Origin: Ancylostoma caninum
Taxonomy: Eukaryota; Nematoda; Chromadorea; Rhabditida; Ancylostomatidae
Length of the DNA stretch: 64,000 nucleotides
NCBI GenBank assembly: GCA_037903475.1
Contig: JBAJFG010000364.1
Span: forward strand, 186,001-250,000
Reading direction: 5' to 3'
Translations under genes and position numbers: made by a program
The notes under the pieces: generated by a model
What the model saw: the letters and a program-made list of their open reading frames with translations, nothing else
Told to the model about the DNA's origin: nothing
Database searches by the model: none
In this document: one piece after another, positions 1-11,425 of the stretch
Layout: each line of letters opens with the position of its first letter
How positions within the stretch are numbered: position 1 is the first letter of the stretch

Positions 1-356
1 CGAGATTGCACCATTTTGCCAGACCGCGGAGGGCGCCTTAATTTTGTTGGTCGGACTCTCCGGAAGGGCGAAGAGAGAATGGGCGAAGAGAGAAATTCGT
101 AATTGCGCATTATGTAGCGTACGTCTAGATCTAACCATGCGCCGGTTACCAGATCTCAAGAATGTCAATTGAGCGAGAACTGATTTGCCAAATTCAGTGA
201 CCTCTAACAGAGCCTGACTCAGTTCTTTGCCTCGTAGTCCACGGATCTCAGCGAACATTATGGTGCATGCTTCAACTGATAACTATTCTTATTTGATTTT
301 TTATAAAACTTTTCATCAAAAATTTCAAAACAGCGGAAACTTATGTTACAACCTAA
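1..356 (-). mobile_element. mariner-family repeat fragment, TIR at right end
   Basis: The right end, read on the minus strand, starts TTAGGTTGTAACATAAG beside a TA dinucleotide, as mariner-type elements do. The rest aligns by eye over more than 250 bases, in opposite orientation, with 18517-18935, sharing the run CTACGAGGCAAAG and the run TACATAATGCGCAAT. No transposase catalytic motif is readable. The left part is cut by the window edge, so its full length is unknown. Confidence 0.55.
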
Positions 357-381
357 TATACCTATATGTGGAGACGGACGG

Positions 382-535
382 CAGTGGCGGACGCAGAAAG
401 TGGGCGGGAGGCGGGGGGCGTGGGAAACAGAGTGGGGTCTTCGCCGTTTTGGCGACCCAGACGGAAAATAAAACTAGTAAAAACCTTAATTATAATAATA
501 AATAATTAATAAAAATTATATTTAAAATAATAATA
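382..535 (+). mobile_element. partial copy of CAGTGGCGG (hAT-like) MITE
   Basis: It begins CAGTGGCGGACGCAGAAAGT and continues with a G-rich block, the phrase GTCTTCGCCGTTTTGG and an AT-rich tail. This closely follows the complete copy at 59204-59474. I cannot find the matching 3' terminal repeat, so the copy is truncated or its end has decayed. It abuts the mariner-family fragment on its left. Confidence 0.55.
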
Positions 536-1751
536 AAAAGAAACCTTTTCTTTCCTGTGGATTTTGAAGAATTCTAAGCCAACTCGTGTAACTTTCTGGA
601 AGAAGTTTTCCTCCCCTTTCAAAAGCCGCTTGAATATTTTGACTAGCTCTTTTCACTGCCTTTTTGTGGGGCCGCCAACAAATGATGAGCGGATTGAATT
701 TTTGGGTGGTCACGGTTAATAATAATTAAATAATAAAATAATTAAATTAATGGTTGATAACTTCAAACTCGATCACTCTGGACCAGAGGTATTCGGCGAT
801 CTTGCATTTGTTTTATCTTGGAATCGCCTTCCTAGCGGACAGTGAGCCAGGGGTTCGCAAAGTTTTCTTCGCACGATTTTAAACTCAAACGTAACCATGG
901 TCGTGATGTCACTGGACGAACAGGCGTTGAGAGCAGCCGTGAAATCAAAATCGGATCTTACCAGCCAGACAATGAGAGCAAGGATGGACGCTCATTATAC
1001 TACAGTTGCAAAACATTTGACTTAAATCAACAAGGTACATAAGGAAGGTGCGGACGTGAACACCACACGATCTGACTGATTACCAGCTTTTGACCTGGTG
1101 TGACATCTTTTCTAACGTGATTTTTCGTCCCAAAACGAATGGGTATAGGTAGAGTCGTGTTCCCAATTCTAAGTTTCCCTAAACCAAATCTTCTCTCCGT
1201 GGTGGTTGTGTCAGGAATTTGGTGCTGATGTAGTGGTGTGATTGACTGCAGCCTTCTCCAACCTTGTCAAGCATTGACAACAGAGTTCTAATATTGCAAT
1301 TTCCAGTTGAAGTCCGAAAATCTGCTGTATATGTGGTTGGCAGTGGTGAACAGAATCAAGTTTTCCTCTGCTCCGGGGTAGCGCTAAGCCTCTCTCGAAT
1401 ACTCACCTGGCAAAATCTGGCGCAGTAAGGCATCGAGATTCTCCTTCGCTCGTCCCGTTCCTCAGGTCTTTCCCTTACTGAATATCAGTCTTCCCGAGTC
1501 ACAGATGACAGAAAACCTGTGACAGCAGCAGATTGCTGGTCTAGAGCGTGCCGAAATCGCCTTCCAAAAGTTTTTAGATTTTTGCGACCTCAATTATCAT
1601 TACAAAGACATATCATTTTCATTATATAGCTAGGTAAGATTTATTGAATTGAGCGAGCATTAAACCACTGAGGATCCTTAGGTTTAAGCCAAGCTATAAC
1701 GCTTTGAACTGGAGTGTTCGTTTCGGCAATTAATTTCGCATCAACCATACA
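536..1751. other. no gene recognised
   Basis: AT-rich tail of the MITE followed by ordinary intergenic sequence. The short open frames here have no splice context or recognisable motifs. I see no RNA gene or repeat of note. Confidence 0.4.
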
Positions 1752-3039
1752 TTAGGTTGTCACGTAAACAATGGCCGTTTTGGAGGTGCGCATTCCAAGG
1801 TGCGTAACTCAGCTCAAACTTGTGGTTTTCCCTTGGAATAAAAAGTATTATGATCAGCATTTCCTTCACATTCTAGCATTAGAGTGAAACTTTTGTAAGG
1901 AGAAAAACCCCAAATCAGTGAACGAAGAGCGAAAGATCAATCTTCAGTACGCATTGATTCGCACGAATTTTCTAGCCGAAACTGGATTCATAGCAAGTTC
2001 GAAAGGATATTCTATTAGGGAAAGGTCTGGCCAACAAAATATTACAAGGAGAGATCCAACATCTCACTCAGTGAGATTTTCCTTGGTAGGATGTGAACCT
2101 GTGTGGATTTACCTCCCCCCCCCCCTCCCCCCCCCCCCAGTGGACATGCATCTCTTCGTCTCACCAGGTCTGAGGCATTTTCAACCGAATCTCGGAGCCA
2201 AGTCCAAAATGGTAACAGGCGAGGCATCTAGTAAATTGTACTCGTGGCCTGGTCTAGCTACTATCGAACACCTTGAGCAGTATTTCATCTATCAGAAAAA
2301 ATCACTATTTTTTGAGATGTTTGTTGAATTTATCCAGATCTCCCTCAGCGATACAAACAAAACAAAATTCCATTTAAACAAGCAATGTCTACTCATCACT
2401 AAAAGTGGTCCAATTTTCCGGGGAAATTTCGCAACAGTGGGATTTTAGAGGGATTAAAGTAAATGGTGCCGCAAGTTAAGCATTGACCGACAACGCTTCT
2501 GTTCAAAACCCACTTTGCCCATTTTTTGCGACGTTTAGTTGCCAGGAAGGCAGAGGGACCAGTGATTTGATTGCGCCCAATCTAGCTGCTAACATTTTTA
2601 CGGACTGTTCCAGAATTATCGTCTCGCCTCCAGAACTATGCTTTCGTTAGTGACAAATTTCGTAACCATCACCTGGTCAAATTTGAGGACTCGTATCGTT
2701 CTGGAAGTGTTTCTCTAGTCACAGCTTCTCCGCGCTTACAACACCACTACATGGCCAAATGCAAAGCTAACACCAAATCTGGCTTTTGTCCCACTAGGGC
2801 AAAAAAAAGGTCTAAAAATTGGGAAAGCACAAAAACCATGTTTTGCCTCATCGTACAATTTCTTCTGCAGAGACCATAAAAAGGGTAATTGAGGAAGCTT
2901 TTTCAGGATGCATGTAGAGCAGGTCTTGCTCCTTATAATATTAAAGAGTTTTTCTATCTAGCTTCTGAAATAATGAACTTATGAATTTCTAAAAATTCAT
3001 TACTAGGTTGCGGCCATTTATCATGGGACAACCTAATAT
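1752..3039 (+). mobile_element. decayed mariner element (about 1.29 kb)
   Basis: The ends form imperfect inverted repeats: TTAGGTTGTCACGTAAACAATGGCC on the left, and the reverse complement of ...GGCCATTTATCATGGGACAACCTAA on the right. The length is normal for a mariner. The right end is followed by TATA; the left flank is CA, so the TA duplication is not clean. The interior is heavily mutated and holds a poly-C tract at 2113-2138. No DDxD motif is readable, and the 176-codon open frame at 1918-2448 does not look like transposase. Confidence 0.5.
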
Positions 3040-3581
3040 ATAGTTGAGTGGACAAGAGAGCGAGCAGAAAACACTGGTTCGAGAACGGAGTTGGGTTCGT
3101 ATCCGGTGTGTCCAAACGCCTTGGCCTCATACCGCGGATCCACCGCGAGCAGAAATTTCAGAGAACTTGAAGTCAAACCGCCAACAGTGACACAAACCCA
3201 AGGAACCATAACCGCGAACACACCTGCTCGGCGCGAACACAACTGTTTTGCATGCGCCTGCACACATAAGTTCGCAGCTACTCTTAGAAGCGCGCGTGAT
3301 TTCTGCGTGGCGAGACCCACGAGGGTCAAGCGGCGTGTGCTCCGCCGCACAGGAAACAGCACTTTCCACTTCGTGGATTTCTCGTGTGTAGTGCTATTTT
3401 ACTGTTGGATATGAGTAGTATGAAGCTCAAAACCCCTGAAACTAGCTAATCTCAAACACAATGATTTGGGTGGGTGCTGCCTCCGAGGGTGATGCACCAA
3501 ACGAAATGTGAAGGTATTCACTTAATACCAAAAATTATGTCAATACTAACAAACAAAAAATTTTCTTCTCTACCTCATCAG

Positions 3582-6500
3582 GGCTCACCGCTGCTGTTTC
3601 GTGTCCTTCAAATACGAACACGGGAATGACCGATACAATGAGGGATGATTTCCTGGACGAACACAACATGCGCAGGTGCGTGATGAAATGAAAGTTTTCC
3701 TTTACAAGCTTTATCGCATCGTAAACCTCTCACTGGAGTGAATGCAAAGAATTTTTCCAGATCCGATGTTGCAGAAGGAGCGATTCCTCTAGGACCAAGG
3801 GGTAAATTATGCCCTACAGCTGCCAGAATGCCTAAGCTGGTTAGCACTTTGGAAACACTCTCAGAAATGCTTTGTGAAAAAAAGTAGCTCATTTTGGAAG
3901 GAGAATTTCAGAGTTACGATTGCAATCTGGAGAAGAACGCTTACGAATTTGCAAGACAATGTTCGCTTGGAGGTTCATCTGAGAGTTCTCGACAAGATCA
4001 AGGGGAAAATTTCCATGTAGCTCCATATAACGGGAGTCCTACAGAAGTTGGTATTAGAGTAAGTGAAATTCTGGTTCAGCCGGTATACTAATAATTTCAA
4101 GGTTGAGCTTCAGTCGAATTTTGGTAGGTGATTCCCAACGCACAACGTTTTATACCGTAGAGGGTAAAGGAGGCTGTAGCGGGAAGGACCGCTCGTGCAA
4201 TTGCACCCCGGCAGTCTGACTGTCTGCGCAAACGCAAATTCCACTGATATCTCCGTTCTCACTCTGAAGCGAAAATCCTAGGTATTCATTTGAGTTTTGT
4301 AGACAGTGCATTTGTTTATACACCAAATTGCTAGGCGTTAAAATGAGGAAAAATGCTCTTCTCATGCATGGATAGATAGAGGACAGAAACCAGAAAAAGT
4401 CCAGGTTCGAAACAGGGATGCCTAGGGCCTCAAAGTCGGAGTTCGTGGCTACACCGCGAAACCGAATAATGTTCAGCTTTCGAGTGGAGATACCTAGACC
4501 TTCAAAACCCGAATACGTACCCATACCGCGAAACCGAATAAAGTTCAGCGTTCGAGCGGAGATGCCTAGGCCTTCAAATTCCCTCAGACATGGCCAGACA
4601 TAACGCGCACCTCCTCGCACCTCCTTTTCACCTGAAAATGTCTTGGCGCTAGACTAAGACATTTCCAAGTGAAAAGGATGTGCAATGAGTAATGAACAAA
4701 GAAACAAAAACAAACAACGTTTACCTCACCAAAACAAGTGAACACTCGAAAAGTAACCATGATGCAACTGTGACCCATGAAGCATAAGTACTTCCTAAAA
4801 CCATCAAAATGATCAAGAAACTGATTTTCGAAAATAAGTTTCTTGATGTACGAACAAGGAAACTTTCGGAAACCACAGTTGCATCATGTTGCATGATGCA
4901 ACTGTGGTGTTTGAAGACACATTGATGTGTCTTCATCATGTAATGAGACATGATGAAGACACATTTAACAAAGTGTTGATTTTCGAAAACCGCGAAAATT
5001 ATTGACGCCTGCGCGGTGTGTCGACCGCGTCAAACGTGGGCGCGATATTCAAATTTTCACCCAATAAAGCCTAGAATGATGCCCAAAGCTGGAAAAATGC
5101 CATGAAGGATCACGCGTCCGGCTCACCACCTCAGACAATGGAACGGGCTGACCGCGGTACCAAAGTGTGCTCCGCGGGCTGACCGCGGTACCATGATATG
5201 CGGAACGGGCTGACCGCGCACAGAAAGCTGGCTGACCGCGGTCGTTATTCGGAAGTTTGGCTGACCGCGGTCCTTCGTCGAAAATTTGGCTGACCGCGGT
5301 AGTGTCCGCGGTCAGCCAAATTCGGCCCGTAGAACCCGCACAATGTACGATGCTACCTTTGTGAACATAGTGACGGTGATAAGAGGGATGTATATGAAAC
5401 GGCAATCATTCTCTGAAAATGCCGAAGAAATTAAGAAGTAACCTATTTTTTGCTGAAGAGTGGAATCCACCACAATTCGGTGGGGGAGTGGGTGCCACTC
5501 TCTAGATATTTTTGGAGTGAAGCTCTCATCAAGAGAGCTTAGTAATTAATATTATGCACTTTATGAACTGCTACAATTATGCATTTTGTAAACGGCTACA
5601 AAAGGAGAAAGTTTTAAGCACATAATCTGAAGAATACGAATAAATTCTGGTGATGTTGGCCTTTCTATTTTTCGAAATTGTTTGTACTGCGCAATTTCCA
5701 ACGATAAAGGGGGAGATTTTTTGGCGAATGTTGAATTTGATCGCAAAAATATCGTCCACACATCATCAGTAACTATTACTGCCGTTATGAGCACGCCACG
5801 ACATCACTTCGACGGGCTGACCGCGGATCTTTCGCGGGCTGACCGCGCACCGATATCTGGCGGACCGCGCTTAATTATTTGGCTGACCGCGGAGTTGGCT
5901 ACGGTCCGCCAAATATTGGTACCGCGGTCAGCTCGATCCATTGTCTGAGACTATTTTTTCACGCCTGCGCGGTGTTTCGACCGTGCGGAATTTCGCGCCT
6001 GGCGTCACGCAAGTTTGCGTACTTGCAAATAATGCCCTGTCGACAGGGCTAAAAACCTAACACAACCAAAAAAACGCCTCAATGTTCCCATTCGCAACGA
6101 AATGGGTAGGAAAACTGGCCAAACTCACAGATGCTTTTGAAAAATGCCCAAATTCAGAACACTGGCCAGGGAAACAAGCTTTGCTTGAGAGTGACTAGGA
6201 TTTTCGCTTCAGAGCAATCTTTATTGACCCATGGGTGTAGTGTAACTCCTGCGAATAGATGCAGGCTACTGCAATTTTTCCTATAAATCCTGAAGAAAGC
6301 TATCTCTCACTGTGTAAGTTATGTTTCAGGCAATAAATGAATGGTTCAATGAAATTACAAGAAAAGGAATGAACAGACAAATGAATTTCACCCCAGGAAT
6401 CCCACTAGTTAAGCCCAAATTAACGTCTTTCACGCAGGTAGGTTGATTTTCTTATATCTTCGCTTGGATGTGAGTGGAAGGAAAAGTCTGAGTCCGTGCT

Positions 6501-6917
6501 CTAAAATAGGCCGTTTCATGTTTCATGAACATCAATTTTCTTTACCCGCAGAACTCCCTTTCACATGAGCACTTCAGCTTAGCGGCAGTGTCTGATCTCA
6601 TAATCATTTATGAGATTTGCACACCTGAATAGTCCCGCCTATCCAGGGGGCGGTGTCCTCATCGGTATGCATGATTCCTTACGAAAGTTCAAAAAATTCC
6701 GTTCCAAAGCACCTTTTATTCTAAAGGATTGGGAATGCGCACTGAGGCATCTGTCAGGCGTCTATGGGGTGCGTTTTTTGCGGCCTTGAAAAGCATCCTG
6801 CGCGACCGCGCCGCTCACGATGAAATCGTCGTTGCAATGGAAAATGAGGGTTTTATTGATGGCGGTTCATCATATTCGATGTTAACTGTTGAAAAGCCGA
6901 ATAATTATATATGTGCA

Positions 6918-6992
<75 letters not shown>

Positions 6993-8051
6993 TGACACCT
7001 TAGCGACAATGTGGTCAACCGGTTGACACGCATGGTGCGACGTGTGGGACTGCGTGGTCGACCGGGTGTGAACGCTCTTTTCACAGTTATATTTCTGTGA
7101 AGCATTCATAATTAGCAAACTTCTATGTAGTGTTATACTAAAAAATATTCAAGCTTTCTATAAATGCACTGGGCAGAGCAGATCTTCACTCAAACTTTAT
7201 TTAATATGTGGTTGAAACATACACCAGAGAGAACCATACATATGAAACATTTTGAAACACTCTTGCCGATCACAAAAGAGAAAAAGACCGGGCTCAGATC
7301 TGCGCAAATTCGGGGTATTGTGCGGCGGTGGAAAAACTCCTACCACGTGGGACCAAGTGCTCGAGCGGTTGAGCACGGATCCCACTTGTGCAAAAGCGTG
7401 TGTGTGTCCCAGGTGTCACATCATGCCAAAAGCGTAAGGTCGCGAATGTGTTAAAAGACCCCATAGTTTTTTGTCCTGGAAAGATTTGCAGCGCGAGTGG
7501 CGGCTGCGCTCTCACCTGGGCTAGGACCCATGAACGCACAGTCAAGCGAAACCAGGCTAGCTAACCCAATCCTATTATTACATAGTCTATACGATAACCA
7601 TTTTACACTAACTATTGTTGGTTTGCTCGGTTGTCGTTTCATGAATCCTAGCCTCGAGCTATACATTTCAGTTAGTTAGTTGTTTAGATGGTTTGGGCAG
7701 CAACAACTAAAGTTGGATGCGTTGTTGTGCGTTGCAACAACAACCAGGCGTTCACAGTTTGCCGCTACAGCCCACGGTGAGTTTGTCTTCGTTCCTTCAA
7801 GACCCAAGAATATTAATCTGTTGCTTGCATGATTGTGTTAATTGCTGTTAGCAAACTTCTTTCGATATCATTCATTACTCGGGGACATCTTTTACTGATG
7901 TTACTAGATGTAATGCTTTGAGAATTTCCGTCCAAATATCTTTTTTTTCAGCGGAAACATCGTCGGACAAAAAGTTTACAATCTTGGTCCAGTGTGCTCA
8001 AGATGCCCGTCCAATTGCGACAGAGCGTTTGGTCTTTGTAACACGCCATAG
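3582..8051 (+). CDS. ASP / venom allergen-like single-domain CAP protein (6 exons, 5' end missing)
   Basis: A secreted SCP/TAPS (CAP superfamily) protein of the Ancylostoma-secreted-protein type. Family members are excreted by parasitic nematodes and are implicated in host interaction; the molecular activity is uncertain. Exons: 3582-3675, 3761-3839, 3912-4058, 6330-6437, 7688-7776 and 7952-8051 (stop TAG). All junctions have GT-AG sites and consistent phase. Visible motifs are an N-terminal EHN, YDCNLE, QGENFH, the CAP1-like SFTQMVW, the CAP2 match FTVCRYSPRGN, and a Cys-rich tail CSRCPSNC...LCN. The readable part is about 205 residues, close to full family length; only the first exon with the start of the signal peptide is missing (exon 3582 opens with LTAAVSCP, a signal-peptide end). 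Oddity: the canonical CAP1 GHYTQ is replaced by TSFTQ, so the conserved His is absent. Introns 3 and 4 (2.3 and 1.25 kb) are full of repeats. No frame breaks are seen. Confidence 0.93.
4417..4585. repeat. 72-bp tandem repeat (about 2.3 units) inside CAP intron 3
   Basis: The phrase GATGCCTAGGCCTTCAAA recurs at 4417, 4489 and 4561, giving an exact 72-bp spacing. Because 72 is a multiple of 3, both strands stay open and would encode a repeating 24-residue unit (minus strand FEGLGIS...FIRFRG). It lies inside an intron of the opposite-strand gene and has no start or splice context, so I treat it as a repeat. Confidence 0.7.
4623..4677. repeat. imperfect palindrome, ~22-bp arms
   Basis: CCTTTTCACCTGAAAATGTCTT pairs with AAGACATTTCCAAGTGAAAAGG across a 12-nt spacer. 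It is one of three neighbouring hairpins in CAP intron 3. Confidence 0.6.
4873..4963. repeat. two adjacent perfect hairpins
   Basis: 4873-4907 is CCACAGTTGCATCATG, a TTG loop, then its exact complement (16-bp arms). 4926-4963 is TGTGTCTTCATCATG, an 8-nt loop, then its exact complement (15-bp arms). Both stems end in ATCATG at the loop, so they may be related. Confidence 0.7.
4985..6010. repeat. GGCTGACCGCGG motif clusters flanked by direct repeats
   Basis: Two clusters of GGCTGACCGCGG and variants (about 5148-5335 and 5815-5940) stand in mutually inverted orientation around a plain AT-rich centre. Both are bounded by the tract CAGACAATGGA in inverted order. The outer flanks carry a direct repeat, GACGCCTGCGCGGTGTGTCGACCG near 5003 and CACGCCTGCGCGGTGTTTCGACCG near 5956. 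It looks like a non-autonomous element inserted in CAP intron 3. I recognise no transposon family. Confidence 0.55.
6920..6988. repeat. (AT)n microsatellite
   Basis: About 34 uninterrupted AT dinucleotides in CAP intron 4. The YI-repeat open frames on both strands come from this tract and are not genes. Confidence 0.95.
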
Positions 8052-8083
8052 AAATGAGTGAAAACTTCACACAGTCGCAAAGA

Positions 8084-8089
8084 AATAAA
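8084..8089 (+). promoter_or_regulatory. poly(A) signal of the CAP gene
   Basis: AATAAA lies 33 nt after the TAG stop at 8049-8051, in the position expected for a nematode 3' UTR. Confidence 0.6.
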
Positions 8090-8229
8090 CTATTGCATTT
8101 GCATCTGTTTAACCTCTCATTTCAAGACTTTGGAATATACAGTGGCGACAATAGATCCAGATTCAAGCATGGAGCCGGAATTCCCGTAATGAATATCAAC
8201 CGAAAATGTCGACTTCGAGGAGAAAGCAG

Positions 8230-8410
8230 CGTTGACATTCAAAATGATGTTGATAATCGCGATCAGCATCTGAAACAACCCTTCTACGCAAAATTTGAGA
8301 GGATTCTGTGGGACACCTTCTCTGAAGGACACCTACCCTTGTCCCACAAAAAATAGGGCTACAGCGTAAAATGGATAATATTCGCATTCAGCACCTCAAA
8401 CAACCCCTTC
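8230..8410 (+). repeat. diverged copy of the palindromic MITE seen at 34426-34606
   Basis: The stretch around 8345-8405 (ACAAAAAATAGGG...AAAATGGATA...ATTCAGCACCTCAAACAACC) matches one arm of the 34426-34606 palindrome. A weaker second match lies at 8238-8285. It is followed by a C-rich run. Confidence 0.45.
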
Positions 8411-11400
8411 CCTTCCCTCCCCCCCCCCTACCCCTCTCGAAGAAGTTTGGTCAAAATGTTTTTTCGATATTCTGGGGTTGAACTAGCCGAATATTAGTAC
8501 CGAACATAAAATAACCATACCTGTCTTCCAAAGTTTTCTAAAAAAAAAGACCAGCTCAGTATTCCAGCATCAGGGCATCGGAATTCTCGCGGTGGGATGG
8601 CACGTCTAGAACTGACTCCTACCTGCGGAAACTACGATTTGTTACATTTCCTGCACAACTGGGAGAAGTTAAAACTACAGAAAATTTTCGACTATTCGAT
8701 AGAATTTTGTGCCGCAAAGAGTGCGTCTGTGGCAAGTGGATGCTGTCTCTCCATTTAATGAATTCTAAAAAATTTATTCAACAAATCCAACAAGATAGCA
8801 AGGGCATCGCAACAGCAGCGCATCGGAGCAAAAACATTGACAGTGCCGAAAACACACTAACGTATTTAGTGATTGAATAACGAGAGAACTATGTACTATA
8901 CTGCTGACGTAACTGTTAATATTCAAGCTCAAACTTGATCCGACAATCTTGTTTGAGGATTAACTCTCTCTGAAAAAGAAGTTTATAATGACATTCACGA
9001 AGTATTAGATTCATGCTTGAATTTTGCTGATTCATAACTTCTGCCCCTATATGATTACCGCATTGTGATATGTAATTATAAGATCTGTGATTTACCTAGT
9101 TTCCACCATTAAGAAGCACTACTCGAGAGCTACAAGATGACTCCTCGCTCGTCTTGAATTTCCAGATGCTAACCGAGAAATATTTGCAGATGAAAGTTCA
9201 TCTGTAGTACTGTACGCTATTTTGTTTGATGTCGGCGTTGGAGTAGTAGGTGCCCATCATTGTATGCGCTTTGAGATTCGTTGACGCGGTTGTTCAAGAA
9301 GCTCTCATCCGGAGACTATGGGCCACGTTTTTGAATCTTATTCGTTTTGAAGATCCTAATGTTCTTAAAACCACATGCCTACTGGAACAGCTCACCCATG
9401 CTGTTAACCAATCATAGTGATCTGTCTTGTGCTACGACTGGGCATTATCTAGGTAAAACCTGACTAGGATTACTATAAGCAGACAAGGATTTTCAAATGG
9501 TACAATATGCACAATATGTTCCGTATGCTATTAGGGTTTCCTAGAGGTATTTATCTGAGAAGTCGTTTTCCATCCACCTCACTTCACTAAATATGGCTCT
9601 ATCGGAAAAGTGCCTGGTTAAATTGGTCTGAGAATAACCTGCACGGAGAAAAGTTTCACCGAACGTAAGCGGATGAAGAAACACCTACAAAATTTCCCTA
9701 GTCAAATCACATCCTAAATTTGCAGGGCCTTGCTGTCCCTGCACCGCAACTAACAAATCGAAACTCATGCCAAGCGGGCGTGTAATCTTAAGTTCAGGAA
9801 AGGAAACCTTTCCTCGAAATAATTAAGAATGCAAAACAACGGTTTAAAAAAATATGTGATAACACCACTAGCAAAAATAATTATGTGAATATATCAATCG
9901 CAAAACATATTATATCTATCAATCGAAAATAAATCATAGTAATAATGATGATGATAACGATAAAGTTGATATATAGATGAATTCTCAGTTATTTCTACAT
10001 GATCAAGATTACAACATAATTAGTGTGAAGGCTGATTTGAACGATCGCAGTGAGAAACATTAAACAAGTAATCAAAAGAAAGGGTAAAAAGACTCTCGCA
10101 AAGTCGCGATTCGCCTCTTCGCATTCGTTGCTCTCTTTTATAATGTGCTGCCCAAGGTTTCCAAAACATATCCGTTGGCAATCCTTTGAGATAAGTCTCA
10201 TCTTCACAATAAGGGTAGGATGTTTTGGGAACGAGGGATGATATATGAATCGCGTTCTCGGCGATACGCTTTATTTTGAAGCAACGAGGTCGATGCGACC
10301 TGATATCCCAGAGTCATTCATTTAAATGACTAAAATACCATACTAGCATTGCATTTTTGATTATTTAATTTCGAAACAAGGGTTTTGAATAGGAACAGAA
10401 TTTATGAATCTTTCTAATACACTCCTTTTGGATCCGGAAGCACAATCAAGGAAAGGTAATTTTTCACCCATAAGTATACTTAGCCATGGGTAACAGCTCC
10501 GATTAGAGAACGTCACCGTTCGGTTAACCATGTTGATGAGTGCCAGATAGGGGTAAATTTGAGTACTTCAACAAGTCTACCATGGATAGTCCGAATTATG
10601 CATCCGAACCCTGAAGGAAGGAATGGAATCTCACCCGATGTTCATGGAAAACTGCTGTACCAATAATAGACACCACTATAAGCGCAAATAACGTGCTGAA
10701 GATCCAGAATTTCAGCTGATCTGAGGCAGGTGATCCTGGTCCTAGGAAACTCGTGTAACCCTTTTTCAAATGGTTAGAAAACTAGAAATGTTGGATTACC
10801 AACGCAAATCGTCTTCGACGTCGAAGTCACAATGCTGCCAGTTATTAGTTCAAGTATAACTGTGTAGTTGTAGCATCGTTTCGTCGCAGTGAACCCACGC
10901 CACAGCTCAGACTTAATAAAACCCATAACGGTGCAAAGGGAGCTAAAAGATATAGAAAGATGGTACGCACATCAGTACGCCACTTGGACGCAGGACCTTT
11001 CCCTGACTTCAAGAGCTCTGCTGGTTCACCTGACTAAAATTACTCCAGTGAATTTTATCCCTTTCTCGAAAAGCTACCAACAAAGTACCTGCCAGTTTCG
11101 AGTCAATCTGTACCGAGTTATCCATTGAGGCACATATGGTACTATTATGAGATCTGACCACTTACTTTCAACAGAAACATCAAATTCTAGCAATTCCTCA
11201 AAAACAAATATAGTTCAAAATACGCGTTTAAAGCTTTTAGAGGCGTGAACAAACCTCATCATCGTCGTAGTGCCTGAAATTTCAATTTTTATTGGAAAAA
11301 TTGCAGATGCGAATTATTCCGGATTATTTCGTTCGAAAAAGTTTCTTAGAAGTTAAACTTTGAATAAAACTCTAGAGGAATGCTATGAAGTGACCCAAAT

Positions 11401-11425
11401 TTTACTCTTCATATGGATGGACAAT
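8411..11425. other. intergenic stretch without a supported gene
   Basis: Long AT-rich intergenic sequence. A 70-codon minus frame at 9995-10207 contains a hydrophobic segment (FLPFLLITCLMFLTAIVQI) that could be a membrane span, but there is no splice or family support. A GGTAA/TTACC-rich patch at 10470-10630 resembles sequence at 48.1-49.2 kb. No RNA gene is seen. Confidence 0.35.

Noticed and set aside
1918..2448. 176-codon plus-strand open frame
   Set aside because: Contains a poly-C-encoded proline run and lies inside a decayed mariner without transposase motifs.
3608..3892. 94-codon minus-strand frame
   Set aside because: Antisense shadow of CAP exons 1 and 2, which fit the family on the plus strand.
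3894..4091. Methionine start at 3894 for a 65-residue protein
   Set aside because: This is CAP exon 3 read into its flanking introns; the true exon is 3912-4058.
6729..7118. Open frames ending in YIYIYI on both strands
   Set aside because: Translation of the (AT)n tract in an intron.
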